DNA of 64,000 nt, taken from the NCBI RefSeq assembly GCF_022179065.1, contig NZ_BPQD01000016.1, positions 62,001 to 126,000 on the forward strand, written 5' to 3'. The translations under genes and the position numbers were made by a program. Position 1 is the first letter of the stretch. Each line of letters opens with the position of its first letter. The notes beneath the pieces were generated by a model. It saw only the letters and a list, made by a program, of their open reading frames with translations, ran no database searches and was not told the DNA's origin. This DNA comes from Methylobacterium adhaesivum (lineage in GTDB: Bacteria; Pseudomonadota; Alphaproteobacteria; Rhizobiales; Beijerinckiaceae). This document shows, piece by piece, positions 8,051 through 16,368 of the stretch.

Positions 8051-9666
8051 CCCGCCTCGTCGATCTTCTCCCGCACAACGCCGCGGCCTTCGAGCGCAAC
8101 GCCGTCGATGTCGTCGATTCCCGGCACCTTCTTCGCGGGCTCTCGAAGCGCATCATCTCGGCGCGCTACGGCGAGACGGTCGATCCGGCCCTCTTGCCGT
8201 GGCTCTTGCGCGATTGGGGGCTCGACGAGGTTGCGGCCTACGTCGAGGATTGGCAACTGCTCTATCGCGAGGGCAAGACGTGGCAGCGCGAGCGCGGCAC
8301 CCTCGCGGCCGTCGATCGCGCCCTGTCGTGGATTGGCGAAGCCGGGGCCGAGGTCGAAGAGATCATGCCCGGCTCGCCGCGATGGGCCGAGCTTCAGGTC
8401 GCGCTTCGCAAGCCCCCCGAGCGCCTTGACGCCCTTCGGAACGCCGTCGGCCTCACCCGGCTCTCGATCGGCGCGAAGTCGATCCTGAGCCGCGTGCATT
8501 CGGGCTTCGACGCGCGTGCGGCCCGGCCCGACTATGCCGTGCTCGACTCGACGCTGCTCGACTTCGACTCGGGAGTGCGGCTTGCTCCCGGTCAGCCCGT
8601 GCTCAGCTTCGGGCGCGAGGAAGACACGTCGGCCGACTTCCGCGACACGCGGGCCGTGCTGACATTCGAGATGGACCGTCGCGACGTGAGCTTCGCTCGG
8701 TACGTCGATGACATCATGTTCGATTGGTCGATCCCCGACACGCAACGGCCGAGCGTCTTCCGGCCGTTCGACACCGGCTTCGTCGATAACTTCTCGCTCG
8801 AAAGCGGCGCCCGTCGCGATCAGTTCCTCGATACGCACCGCATCATCCGTGCGGCGATGATCCTTGACCGGCAATGGCCGGTCGAGAGCCTGAACGCCGT
8901 CTTCCCCGGTTGCGACCTCGTGCCGACGGGCAAGCCGTGGCTCGCCGACGGCTTCCGGCTCGACGCCGACACGTTCTATTTTCGGAAGGTGGCGATCGAG
9001 GCGATCGTCGAGGCGGTATCGCGTGGGTCCGTCAATCTTCGCGGCACGATGCGGCTTGTAGAGTCGTTCCCCGTCCTCGCGAGCCGGGTCAACCTTCGGG
9101 TGCGTCGGGGCTTCGAACTCGACGACGTGAGCCTCGATCAGTCGGCGAGCTTCCCGACGCCCGAGCTTCAGACCTTCTCGCACGTCGTCGGCGCGACGAC
9201 GCATGAGGTCGCTTCCGAAGACCTGGCGTTCGCCCCGCACGCGACGTTCCTCGCCGGCATCCGCTTCGACTACGGCGCGCCCGTCGAGAGCCTTCAGGCG
9301 GTGTTTACGGGCGCCGACGTTGCCCCCACGGGCATTCCGTGGATCGCCGACGGCTTCCGCCTCGATACCGACACGCGATGGAACAGGGGGACCCCGATCC
9401 TCGAAATCCTGGCGCGCCGCGAGGCCGCGAACGTGATCGAGTTCCCGGCGCCGACGGCCCGAGCCGTGTCGCGCGTCAGCTTCGGCGGCGGCGCCCTGAT
9501 CGAGAGCCGGATCGTCGATGGGGCGGCGACTTTACTGACCTCCTTCGAGGTCGGGACCGCCGCTTATGATGGTCAGAGTTGGGTTGATCTCGTGCCGCCG
9601 GAAGGCGCGACCTGGGAAGACCTTCACGTTATTATCGGAACTGCTCTTAATGGCGATCCTGACTGA
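8047..9666 (+). CDS. Tail protein I-like with duplicated C-terminal module
   Basis: A 539-residue protein starting at the GTG overlapping gene J. Residues 1-155 resemble P2 gpI (176 residues): LLPHNAAAFERNAVDVVDSR, LPWLLRDWGLDE and an aromatic W..LYREGKTWQRERGT segment. The remaining 380 residues are extra. They contain two related copies (about 271-321 and 405-457) sharing PVESL.AVF.G.D..PTG.PW.ADGFRLD.DT, each next to beta-rich segments. gpI links baseplate to fibres, so the extension may present receptor-binding or fibre-docking domains. The N-terminal assignment is good; the extension's role is inferred. Confidence 0.78.
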   Translation: MTRLVDLLPHNAAAFERNAVDVVDSRHLLRGLSKRIISARYGETVDPALLPWLLRDWGLDEVAAYVEDWQLLYREGKTWQRERGTLAAVDRALSWIGEAGAEVEEIMPGSPRWAELQVALRKPPERLDALRNAVGLTRLSIGAKSILSRVHSGFDARAARPDYAVLDSTLLDFDSGVRLAPGQPVLSFGREEDTSADFRDTRAVLTFEMDRRDVSFARYVDDIMFDWSIPDTQRPSVFRPFDTGFVDNFSLESGARRDQFLDTHRIIRAAMILDRQWPVESLNAVFPGCDLVPTGKPWLADGFRLDADTFYFRKVAIEAIVEAVSRGSVNLRGTMRLVESFPVLASRVNLRVRRGFELDDVSLDQSASFPTPELQTFSHVVGATTHEVASEDLAFAPHATFLAGIRFDYGAPVESLQAVFTGADVAPTGIPWIADGFRLDTDTRWNRGTPILEILARREAANVIEFPAPTARAVSRVSFGGGALIESRIVDGAATLLTSFEVGTAAYDGQSWVDLVPPEGATWEDLHVIIGTALNGDPD

Positions 9667-10345
9667 TAGCGGGCGCACCGCGCTCGCGACCGCCGTGAAG
9701 AACTCCGTGCTCCATCTCGCGTGGGGCCGGGGTCAATCGTGGTGGGATGAGAACCGCGCCGACGTGGCGATCTTCGGCGACGACAACCGCGCCGCCCTCG
9801 GCCGCACGAACGTCGCTGGCGTGGTCGTCAGGACGGCCGACGAGCTGAATACCTACGCCGCCGGGACCGACTACACGGTCAACGTCGTGACGGGCGTCCT
9901 GACCCGCGTGCTGACCGGCGCCATTCCAGCGAAGGGCACCGTCCGCGTCAGCTACAAGACGCCCCGCCCGCCCGAGACGCCCGCCCGCACCGCGCTCTTC
10001 GACGAAGTGGGTCGGAAGAAGCTGACCGAGTGCCGTTACGTGATCCCGAACCCGGAGTCGGGCTCGATCGTGATGACGACCGGGCGCTTCGACCCGTCCG
10101 ACGTGCCGACCCCGCACCTTCTCGCGCGCACCGTCTTCGCCTTCAACGAAGCCCCGCTCGAAACCATTCGCGAGACGGGCGTCGTGCTCGGCACCGTCGC
10201 GAAGCCCAACGTCCCGCCCGGTCAACTCTATCTCGCCCCCGGCGAGGTCGTGAACCCCGGCATCCTGCTCGTGCTGCAATACACGTCGCCAATCGTTCGT
10301 AACGGCGCGACTCAGCAGAGTTTCGAATCCGTCCTGACCTTCTAA
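9650..10345 (+). CDS. Unrecognised baseplate/fibre-region protein
   Basis: A 231-residue protein from the ATG at 9650, overlapping the end of gene I by 17 bp in another frame. It begins MAILTDSGRTALATAVKNSV, the opening of many phage tail proteins that sit between gpI and the fibre. The middle (TYAAGTDYTVNVVTGVLTRV) is a strand-turn-strand unit seen in adaptor domains. The rest is beta-rich with LYLAPGEVVNPGILLVLQYT. I infer an adaptor that attaches the next, very large tail protein to the baseplate. There is no enzyme motif. Ribosome binding is weak, so translation may be coupled to gene I. Confidence 0.68.
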   Translation: MAILTDSGRTALATAVKNSVLHLAWGRGQSWWDENRADVAIFGDDNRAALGRTNVAGVVVRTADELNTYAAGTDYTVNVVTGVLTRVLTGAIPAKGTVRVSYKTPRPPETPARTALFDEVGRKKLTECRYVIPNPESGSIVMTTGRFDPSDVPTPHLLARTVFAFNEAPLETIRETGVVLGTVAKPNVPPGQLYLAPGEVVNPGILLVLQYTSPIVRNGATQQSFESVLTF

Positions 10346-10362
10346 GTCGAGCAGCACGAGCG

Positions 10363-13300
10363 ATGACCCAAAAAATCGAAGGCTATCTGAACCGCTTCAC
10401 CCCCGGCCGCAATTGGGAGGAAGTGTCTTTCCGCTCCTCGGCGACCCGGCCCGTCTATCTTCAGCAGGCCGAGATGGTCGAGGTTCAGTCGATCTTCGCC
10501 GATCGCGTGAAGGGCCTCGGCGACGCGCTTCTGAAGGATGGCGCGATCGTCCGCGATTGCCGCATCTCGGTCGATGCCTTCACGGGCGAGACGACCGTCG
10601 AGAGCGGCGCCGTCTACGTCCGCGGCGCCGTGCGCGGCGTGCCGTCGAACGCCTTCACCGTCCCGGTCAACGGCACGATCAGCGTCGGCGTGCGCCTGAT
10701 CGAGGGCGTCGAAACCGAGCTTGAGAGCCCCGACCTTTACGGTCAGATCGAGGGCTCGGCCGCCTACGGTCAGCCCGGCGCCGTCCGCCGCACGATCACC
10801 CCGTCGTGGGGACACACGGCCGACGGCGTGACTGCCGGCGAGTTCTATCCGGTCTATACGATCGACGACGGCAACGTGCGCTCGAATGAGCCGCCTCCGC
10901 AGATCGACGGCGTGCGTCAGGCGATCGCCCGTTACGATATCGACAACTCGGGCGGCACCTACGTCGTGAGCGGCCTCGACGCCAAGGCCGGCGCCGACCT
11001 CCCGTCGGGCGAACAGGTCTACACCGTGACCGCCGGGCGCGCCCGCGTCCGCGGCCTCGCCGTCGATCTTCAGGCTTCGAGCCGCATCGTGTATCCGGCC
11101 GTCGCGAACATTCGCACGATCGACGCCGAGCCGCACGCCTCGGCGGGCATCGCGGCGCAGCGGATCACCCTCGATCGCTCCCCGGTCGCCGAGATCAAGC
11201 AAGTCCGCATCACGGCCGAGAAGTCCGCGACCGTCGTTCACGGCGCCTTCTCGGGCGCGGCCGATCCCCTCCCCGACGTGTCCGTGATCGAGATCGTCGA
11301 GGTCAAACAGGGCGCGACGACCTTCGTTCAGGGCTCCGACTACCGCCTTCAGGGCGGCATGGTCGATTGGTCCCTTCCCGGCGGCGAGCCGTCCCCCGGT
11401 TCGTCCTATGTCGTGAAGTATCGCTACATCACGAGCGTCGCGCCGACCGCCGTCGACTCGAAGGGCTTCACCGTCGCGGGCGCCGTGGCCGGAACCCTCG
11501 TGCTGACGACCTATGACGCGAAGCTTCCGCGCATCGACCGCCTGTGCCTCACGGAACAGGGCCTCTTCGTGTGGATCAAGGGCGTCGCCGCCGACTTCAA
11601 CCCGCTCGCCCCGAGCGTCCCGGCGCACCTTCTCGCCGTCGCTTCCGTGATGCAGTCGTGGGACGCGAAGCGCGCCCTCGTCGCCGACGGCACCCGCATG
11701 GTCTCCATGCAGGAACTTCGGGTCTTCAACTCCCGGCTTGACGAACTGACTCAGATCATCGCCGAGCAGCGTCTTCGTTCCGACGTGACCCTTCGCGATG
11801 CGGCGTACAAGCGTGGCGTCTACGTCGATCCGCTGATCGACGACTCGATGCGTGACGCGGGCATTCCGCAGACCGCCGCGATCGTCAACGGCGAGATGAT
11901 CCTTCCGATCACGGCGACCCTGGCGCGGCTCCCGGCCGACGTGACGGTTCCGACGACCCTCGCCTTCACCCGCGTCCCCGTGATCGAGCAGTTCCGCAAG
12001 ACGGGCGGGATGAAGATCAATCCGTACATGGCCTTCGGCAAGACGCCCGCCGAGATCGTCTTGAACCCGGCGGTCGATCAGTGGGAGATCGTTCAGTCGC
12101 AGTTCGCGGCGGCCGAAACCCGCATCTTCGACGTGGGCTCGGGCAACACCTTCTCGCAGTCTCAGACTCAGACCGTCGAGCAGGTCGCGACCTCGACGAC
12201 CGCGATCACGACCCTCCGCTCGATCGTCGTGAAGTTCGACGTGACCGGCTTCGGCCCCGGCGAGCCCCTGACGGGCGTCACCTTCGACGGCATCGCGATT
12301 GCGACCTCGCCTTCCGTGATCGTGGCCGACGCGAACGGCCGCTTCGCCGGTCAGTTCACGATCCCCGCCGGCATCCCCACGGGCCGCAAGCTCGTGAGCT
12401 TCCGCGGCATCGCGAACGGCACCGTCGGCGATGCGATCTTCACGGGTCAGGGCACCTTGACCGTCCGCACCCTGCGGAACGTGACGAACATCACCCGCTC
12501 GTGGTGGTGGATGAATTGGGACCCGCTGGCGCAGACGTTCAGCCTTCCGCAGGCCGAGCAGATCGTCGGCGTGGAACTCGACTTCCGCGCGAAGGGCAAT
12601 TCCGACGTGATGGTCGATATCCGGGGCGTCGATCTCGGCATCCCGACCGGCGAGATCATCACGCGGGCTCGCAAGGCCCCCGGCGAGATCACCTTGAACG
12701 GTAAGACCCGGTTCGACTTCGAGGCGCCGATCCTCGTCGATGGCGACACCGAGCGCGCGATCGTTGCCATGTGCAATGACGCCGACGCGGAACTCGCCGT
12801 CGCCGAGCTTGGCAAGTTCGACAACGTGAACGGTTGGGTCACGTCCCAGCCCTACACGATCGGCGCCCTGCTCTCGTCGAGCAACGGTCGGACGTGGACT
12901 CCGCATCAGGATCGCGATCTCGCCTTCCGCCTGCTCGCGGCCCGCTACACCGAGACGACGAAGACGATCGCCCTCGGGTCCGTCAACGTCCTGAACGCGA
13001 CCGACCTGATCGTCTCGGCGAACGTGATCGTCCCCGACGCTCAGACCCGGATCGAGTTCGTGATCGGGCTCCCCGACGGATCGAGCTACACCGTCGCGCC
13101 GGGTCAGCCCGTGCGGCTTGCCTCGGCCGTCACGGGCGCCGTGAGCGTCACCGCGAAGCTCTACGGCACCGCGCTCCGCTCGCCGGTCCTCTACCCCGGC
13201 ACGAACCTGATCTCGGGCACTCAGGCCGGAACGGGCACCTACTCGGGCCGCGCCTTCCCGGCTGGCACGAACTCGAAGGTCGTCGTGATCTATGACGCTC

Positions 13301-13536
13301 TGATCCCCGGCGGTTCGGGTGTCATCGTCACGGCTCAGGGCTCCGACGCTGGCGACACCCCCGTCAACGCTGCTCAGGTTTCGAGCCGCGCCCTCGACAA
13401 CGGGTATCGCGAGTTCATTCACGAGGTCGCCTCGCTCTCCGAGATGATGCCCCGCGTGAACGTGACCTTGAACGGCACGCCCGGCTCGCGGCCCCGCCTG
13501 CGCAACTTGCGCGCCTACACCCTCGCGGCCTCGTAA
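10363..13536 (+). CDS. Large tail/spike protein, DUF4815-type
   Basis: At 1057 residues this is the largest protein in the prophage. The N-terminus (TQKIEGYLNRFTPGRNWEEV, then RPVYLQQAEMVEVQSIF) is characteristic of the DUF4815 family, found in phages with contractile tails. The body consists of beta-sandwich-like repeats with VKYRYITSV, DFRAKGNSDVMVDIRGVD and many Gly/Thr turns. Around residues 590-620 there is a Gln/Thr-rich stretch (SQSQTQTVEQVATSTTAITT). The C-terminus ends in a short hydrophobic strand (RLRNLRAYTLAAS). Probable role: receptor-binding spike or baseplate periphery. No catalytic motif was seen. Family call from the N-terminal pattern. Confidence 0.75.
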   Translation: MTQKIEGYLNRFTPGRNWEEVSFRSSATRPVYLQQAEMVEVQSIFADRVKGLGDALLKDGAIVRDCRISVDAFTGETTVESGAVYVRGAVRGVPSNAFTVPVNGTISVGVRLIEGVETELESPDLYGQIEGSAAYGQPGAVRRTITPSWGHTADGVTAGEFYPVYTIDDGNVRSNEPPPQIDGVRQAIARYDIDNSGGTYVVSGLDAKAGADLPSGEQVYTVTAGRARVRGLAVDLQASSRIVYPAVANIRTIDAEPHASAGIAAQRITLDRSPVAEIKQVRITAEKSATVVHGAFSGAADPLPDVSVIEIVEVKQGATTFVQGSDYRLQGGMVDWSLPGGEPSPGSSYVVKYRYITSVAPTAVDSKGFTVAGAVAGTLVLTTYDAKLPRIDRLCLTEQGLFVWIKGVAADFNPLAPSVPAHLLAVASVMQSWDAKRALVADGTRMVSMQELRVFNSRLDELTQIIAEQRLRSDVTLRDAAYKRGVYVDPLIDDSMRDAGIPQTAAIVNGEMILPITATLARLPADVTVPTTLAFTRVPVIEQFRKTGGMKINPYMAFGKTPAEIVLNPAVDQWEIVQSQFAAAETRIFDVGSGNTFSQSQTQTVEQVATSTTAITTLRSIVVKFDVTGFGPGEPLTGVTFDGIAIATSPSVIVADANGRFAGQFTIPAGIPTGRKLVSFRGIANGTVGDAIFTGQGTLTVRTLRNVTNITRSWWWMNWDPLAQTFSLPQAEQIVGVELDFRAKGNSDVMVDIRGVDLGIPTGEIITRARKAPGEITLNGKTRFDFEAPILVDGDTERAIVAMCNDADAELAVAELGKFDNVNGWVTSQPYTIGALLSSSNGRTWTPHQDRDLAFRLLAARYTETTKTIALGSVNVLNATDLIVSANVIVPDAQTRIEFVIGLPDGSSYTVAPGQPVRLASAVTGAVSVTAKLYGTALRSPVLYPGTNLISGTQAGTGTYSGRAFPAGTNSKVVVIYDALIPGGSGVIVTAQGSDAGDTPVNAAQVSSRALDNGYREFIHEVASLSEMMPRVNVTLNGTPGSRPRLRNLRAYTLAAS

Positions 13537-13547
13537 GAGGCCGCCCC

Positions 13548-13775
13548 GTGAGCGCGCACGACGACCGCACCGCTCGCGGCTATCCCGTCCCGAACCCCGC
13601 GAACACGCTTCGCGAGGATCGGGGCCGGATCGCCGACGCAATTGGCGAGATCGACCGGGACCTGACGGCCGCCGAGCAGGCGACCGCTTCAGTCTCGGCA
13701 CGAGCGACCAAACTTGAGAAGAGTCGAAAGACTGAAGCCTTGCGCACCGCGCTCGGTCTTTATCCGCTTATCTGA
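13548..13775 (+). CDS. Small protein preceding the tail fibre
   Basis: A 75-residue protein from the GTG at 13548. The N-terminus (DDRTARGYPVPNPANTLREDRGRIADAIGEID) resembles small phage proteins that accompany fibre genes. The middle is a short helical stretch (LTAAEQATASVSARATKLEK) able to form a coiled coil, and the end is LGLYPLI. Such small proteins often share their N-terminus with fibre trunks and may act as adaptor or trimerisation partner. Function is not known; the tight spacing on both sides supports a real gene. Confidence 0.62.
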   Translation: MSAHDDRTARGYPVPNPANTLREDRGRIADAIGEIDRDLTAAEQATASVSARATKLEKSRKTEALRTALGLYPLI

Positions 13776-13795
13776 CGATCCGGCAAGGAACAAAC

Positions 13796-15745
13796 ATGCC
13801 CGCCGACCTGAATACGGCCCTCGTTAATCTTTCGACTCAGATCGCGAATAAGGCCGCGAACGCGACGGCCGAAGAACTCGCCTATCTCTCGAAGGCCGTC
13901 GAGGGTATCGGCGGCAAGGCGAACGTCCTCGACATTCAAATCCTCTCGGATCAGCGCAAGTCCGAGATCACGGCCCTCGGCGACGTGAAGAAAAACGAGA
14001 TCGTCGACCTGTCGACTTCGAAGAAGGACGAGATCGTGACCCTCACGGGCACGAAGAAGACCGAGATCACCGATCTCGCGACGGCCAAGAAGACCGACTT
14101 CGACACCAACGCCGCCGCGAAGAAGGCGGACTTCAACGCGACGGCGGCTTCGGCCGACCTGACGACCCGCGCGACGAACCTCGAAGGCCGCGCCACGGCG
14201 ACCGAGTCGAAAACCGCGAGCTTCGGTTCCGACCTCCCGAGCCGCAAGCTCGCGACCACGGCCGCCGGTCTGACCCTCGTCGCGGCCGACATGGGACTCA
14301 CGATCGAACTCGACGCCTCGAAGGCGCTCGACTTCACGACCCTCGATCTCGTGCTTCCCGACGCGACCCTGATCCCGGCGGTCTATCTTCACCGCGAGAT
14401 CGCCGTGAAGAACCGCTCGCTCGCGAAGTGGACCGTGAAGAACGCTTCCGGCGCCGTCCTGGCGACCGTCCAGCCCTACGGGTGGGCGCGGCTTGTTCTG
14501 TCCGCTCAGGACGCGAAGTCGGGCGTGTGGCGCGTGACGCCGCTTTCGCTTCCGGCTGTTCGTGACCGCCTGACGAACCATTCCGGCGGCCCGGCCGGTG
14601 TGCTTTGCGGCGACTTCTACGGCCCGAACGGGCAAGGCTATACGCAGGGCTATGCCACTTATGGCGACTACGCCTTCGCTGTCCCGTGCATGGACGACAC
14701 CGGCACGCGCATCGCCGGCTCGGCAATGGTGACGCGCACGCGCGACACGAATTGGGGTTACTCCGGATTCTTCATCGGGCCGCTTTCCTATGACTCCGGA
14801 TTCCCCGGCTTCGTTGGCGCGAGCGCCAACGGAAACAATTTTACGTGGTCCGGCGGCGCCGCTCAGTATTGGAACGCCCTCCCCGTCCGCGGCGGCGTCG
14901 TCACTTTCGGGATCAATAGTCAGAACGGCCTTCACGATATCGGCCTCTATCGCGCGCCCGCCTTTAATTCGCGGATCACCGTCGAAAGCTCTCTCGGCTA
15001 TAGCTCGACCTACTATTACGCTACGGCTCACACTTTCGGCGACGGTCAGTTCCTCGTAATGGCGTTCGCGAACTCGTCGGGTCAGTTGACGCTTCTGCGC
15101 CGGTATCGGTTCAAGAGCGACGGCACCGTCGAGCTTGCCGGCTCGATCACGCTCAGCACGAGCGGTTCCTATGTCGCTCAGATCAATGACTCGCTGATGG
15201 CCGTTCACAACGGAACGGCTTTCGGCATCTATGACATGACGGCCGCCGGCACTTCGCTCGCGCCCGTATCGACCCCGGCCTCGCCGTTCCCGGCCGGCAT
15301 GGCGAACAAGTGCGCCCTGCCCGTTGGGCGTGATGCTCTGATCGCCAGCGATGGGGCCTATCGCTGGGATGGGACCAACCTGACGAAGGTTGCGGCCGGC
15401 GCCAGCTATACGCATAACTACGGGATGGCCTCGTGGTACGTCATTGCCTACCGGGACGGGTTCTCTTCGATCATGAACCCGTGCGGCAGCGGTCAGAATG
15501 TTGCGTTCTTCGCCGACGGTGGAACCCTGTCTTATCGCAGTGCTGATCGGATCGCCGGGCCTGGAATGCAGACGGGCGGATACGACGGCCGGATTTGGCC
15601 GTTGGGCGGCGATGCTGTGGCGACCTCCTATTCCTGGTGCTACTCGCCGAACTCTTCCTATGCGTGCGGCATGAATACCGGAACGACGACCCTGACCCGC
15701 GTCGCGCCCGGCAATATCGGCGTCTCTGGCCTCGGCGGAAAGTAA
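13796..15745 (+). CDS. Tail fibre protein with N-terminal 11-residue repeats
   Basis: A 649-residue protein. Residues 1-50 are helical and Ala-rich. Residues 54-119 are six tandem 11-residue units, then more helical sequence (TTRATNLEGRATATESKT) to about residue 145. From residue 150 the chain becomes beta-rich (LVAADMGLTIELDASKALDF). From about 260 to the end it is Gly/Ser/Tyr/Trp-rich (GFFIGPLSYDSGF, SYSWCYSPNSSY), as in receptor-binding tips. The layout of adaptor, rod and head fits a trimeric side fibre. Host receptor cannot be inferred. Confidence 0.82.
   Translation: MPADLNTALVNLSTQIANKAANATAEELAYLSKAVEGIGGKANVLDIQILSDQRKSEITALGDVKKNEIVDLSTSKKDEIVTLTGTKKTEITDLATAKKTDFDTNAAAKKADFNATAASADLTTRATNLEGRATATESKTASFGSDLPSRKLATTAAGLTLVAADMGLTIELDASKALDFTTLDLVLPDATLIPAVYLHREIAVKNRSLAKWTVKNASGAVLATVQPYGWARLVLSAQDAKSGVWRVTPLSLPAVRDRLTNHSGGPAGVLCGDFYGPNGQGYTQGYATYGDYAFAVPCMDDTGTRIAGSAMVTRTRDTNWGYSGFFIGPLSYDSGFPGFVGASANGNNFTWSGGAAQYWNALPVRGGVVTFGINSQNGLHDIGLYRAPAFNSRITVESSLGYSSTYYYATAHTFGDGQFLVMAFANSSGQLTLLRRYRFKSDGTVELAGSITLSTSGSYVAQINDSLMAVHNGTAFGIYDMTAAGTSLAPVSTPASPFPAGMANKCALPVGRDALIASDGAYRWDGTNLTKVAAGASYTHNYGMASWYVIAYRDGFSSIMNPCGSGQNVAFFADGGTLSYRSADRIAGPGMQTGGYDGRIWPLGGDAVATSYSWCYSPNSSYACGMNTGTTTLTRVAPGNIGVSGLGGK
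13955..14152 (+). repeat. Six 33-bp coding repeats (hendecads) in the tail fibre gene
   Basis: Six consecutive 33-bp units encode RKSEITALGDV, KKNEIVDLSTS, KKDEIVTLTGT, KKTEITDLATA, KKTDFDTNAAA and KKADFNATAAS. Each unit begins with two basic residues and keeps hydrophobics at positions 5-6 and 8. An 11-residue period predicts a right-handed or straight coiled coil rather than a heptad coil. Confidence 0.85.
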
Positions 15746-15754
15746 GGGAAGAAC

Positions 15755-16222
15755 ATGCATCTCGTGATCGACAAAAGCGACCTGATCGTCGCCTCGGCCG
15801 CCACGGCGGCCGAGATCGAATGGTTCGACGGATACGGCATCGCCCCCGGCGGTGTCTCGATCCTCGGCCCCCGTGACGCCTTCCGCGAGATCGAGGCGCC
15901 CTCTGTGACCGGCAACCCCATCGGCCTGCTCTTCGTGAAGGGAAAGGCTGTGGCGTCCGTCCTGGCGGCCCCTGAGCCCGTCGAGGCTGCCCCCGAGCCC
16001 GACGTGCCCTTCGAGCTTTTCAAGACGGACGTGCTCAGCCGTATGACCGACGACGAACTCGACGGCTTCGACGAGGAGCTTGCGACCGCGAGCACGCGCG
16101 AGCGCCGCATGTGGATCGACTGCACTCGGCTCGTTTCGACCGACCCGTACTTCGAGGGGCTGAAGGCGAAGTTCGCGGCGGCCTTCGGCGAGGACCGGGC
16201 GAAGGCGATCCTCGCCCGCTGA
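15755..16222 (+). CDS. Hypothetical protein after the fibre (possible fibre assembly/chaperone)
   Basis: A 155-residue protein starting 9 bp after the fibre stop, with AAGGGAAGAAC as ribosome site. The N-terminal half is beta-rich (MHLVIDKSDLIVASAATAAE, NPIGLLFVKGKAVAS). A Pro/Glu/Ala linker (APEPVEAAPEPDVPFE) follows, then a helical C-terminal half (MTDDELDGFDEELATASTRE, KFAAAFGEDRAKAIL). Genes in this place often code fibre assembly proteins or extra fibre parts, but no family is recognised. It is the last gene before the terminator at 16256. Confidence 0.65.
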   Translation: MHLVIDKSDLIVASAATAAEIEWFDGYGIAPGGVSILGPRDAFREIEAPSVTGNPIGLLFVKGKAVASVLAAPEPVEAAPEPDVPFELFKTDVLSRMTDDELDGFDEELATASTRERRMWIDCTRLVSTDPYFEGLKAKFAAAFGEDRAKAILAR

Positions 16223-16255
16223 AGATCATCTTCCGAAGTTAACAAGTAATAACTC

Positions 16256-16283
16256 AGCCGGGGCAGTCGCCTCGGCTTTTTTA
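16256..16283 (+). terminator. Rho-independent terminator after the fibre module
   Basis: A 9-bp stem (AGCCGGGGC and GCCTCGGCT, one G-T pair) with an AGTC loop is followed by a T-rich run (TTTTTATT). It separates the head/baseplate/fibre transcription unit from the sheath/tube unit, so a second promoter probably lies in 16285-16368. Confidence 0.85.
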
Positions 16284-16368
16284 TTGACTCCGAGGCTACT
16301 CGATCAGGCCCGTCGGAAGATAAAGCCGCGGCTAATCTCTTGGAAGTTTCCTAGAGGTCCGCCGCGAA

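Noticed and set aside
10342-13701. Very long open frame on the - strand opposite the DUF4815-type gene
   Set aside because: It mirrors the + strand gene in a high-GC region, its protein is Arg/Gly/His/Asp-rich without domains, and the + frame has a clear family match. The same applies to other long antisense frames at 1338-2441, 2531-3994, 5437-6804, 8029-9240, 13760-15760, 20065-21846, 30274-32781 and 55205-58003.
13955-14152. CRISPR-like array of 33-bp repeats
   Set aside because: The repeats are in frame, diverged, without spacers, and encode an 11-residue protein period inside the tail fibre gene.
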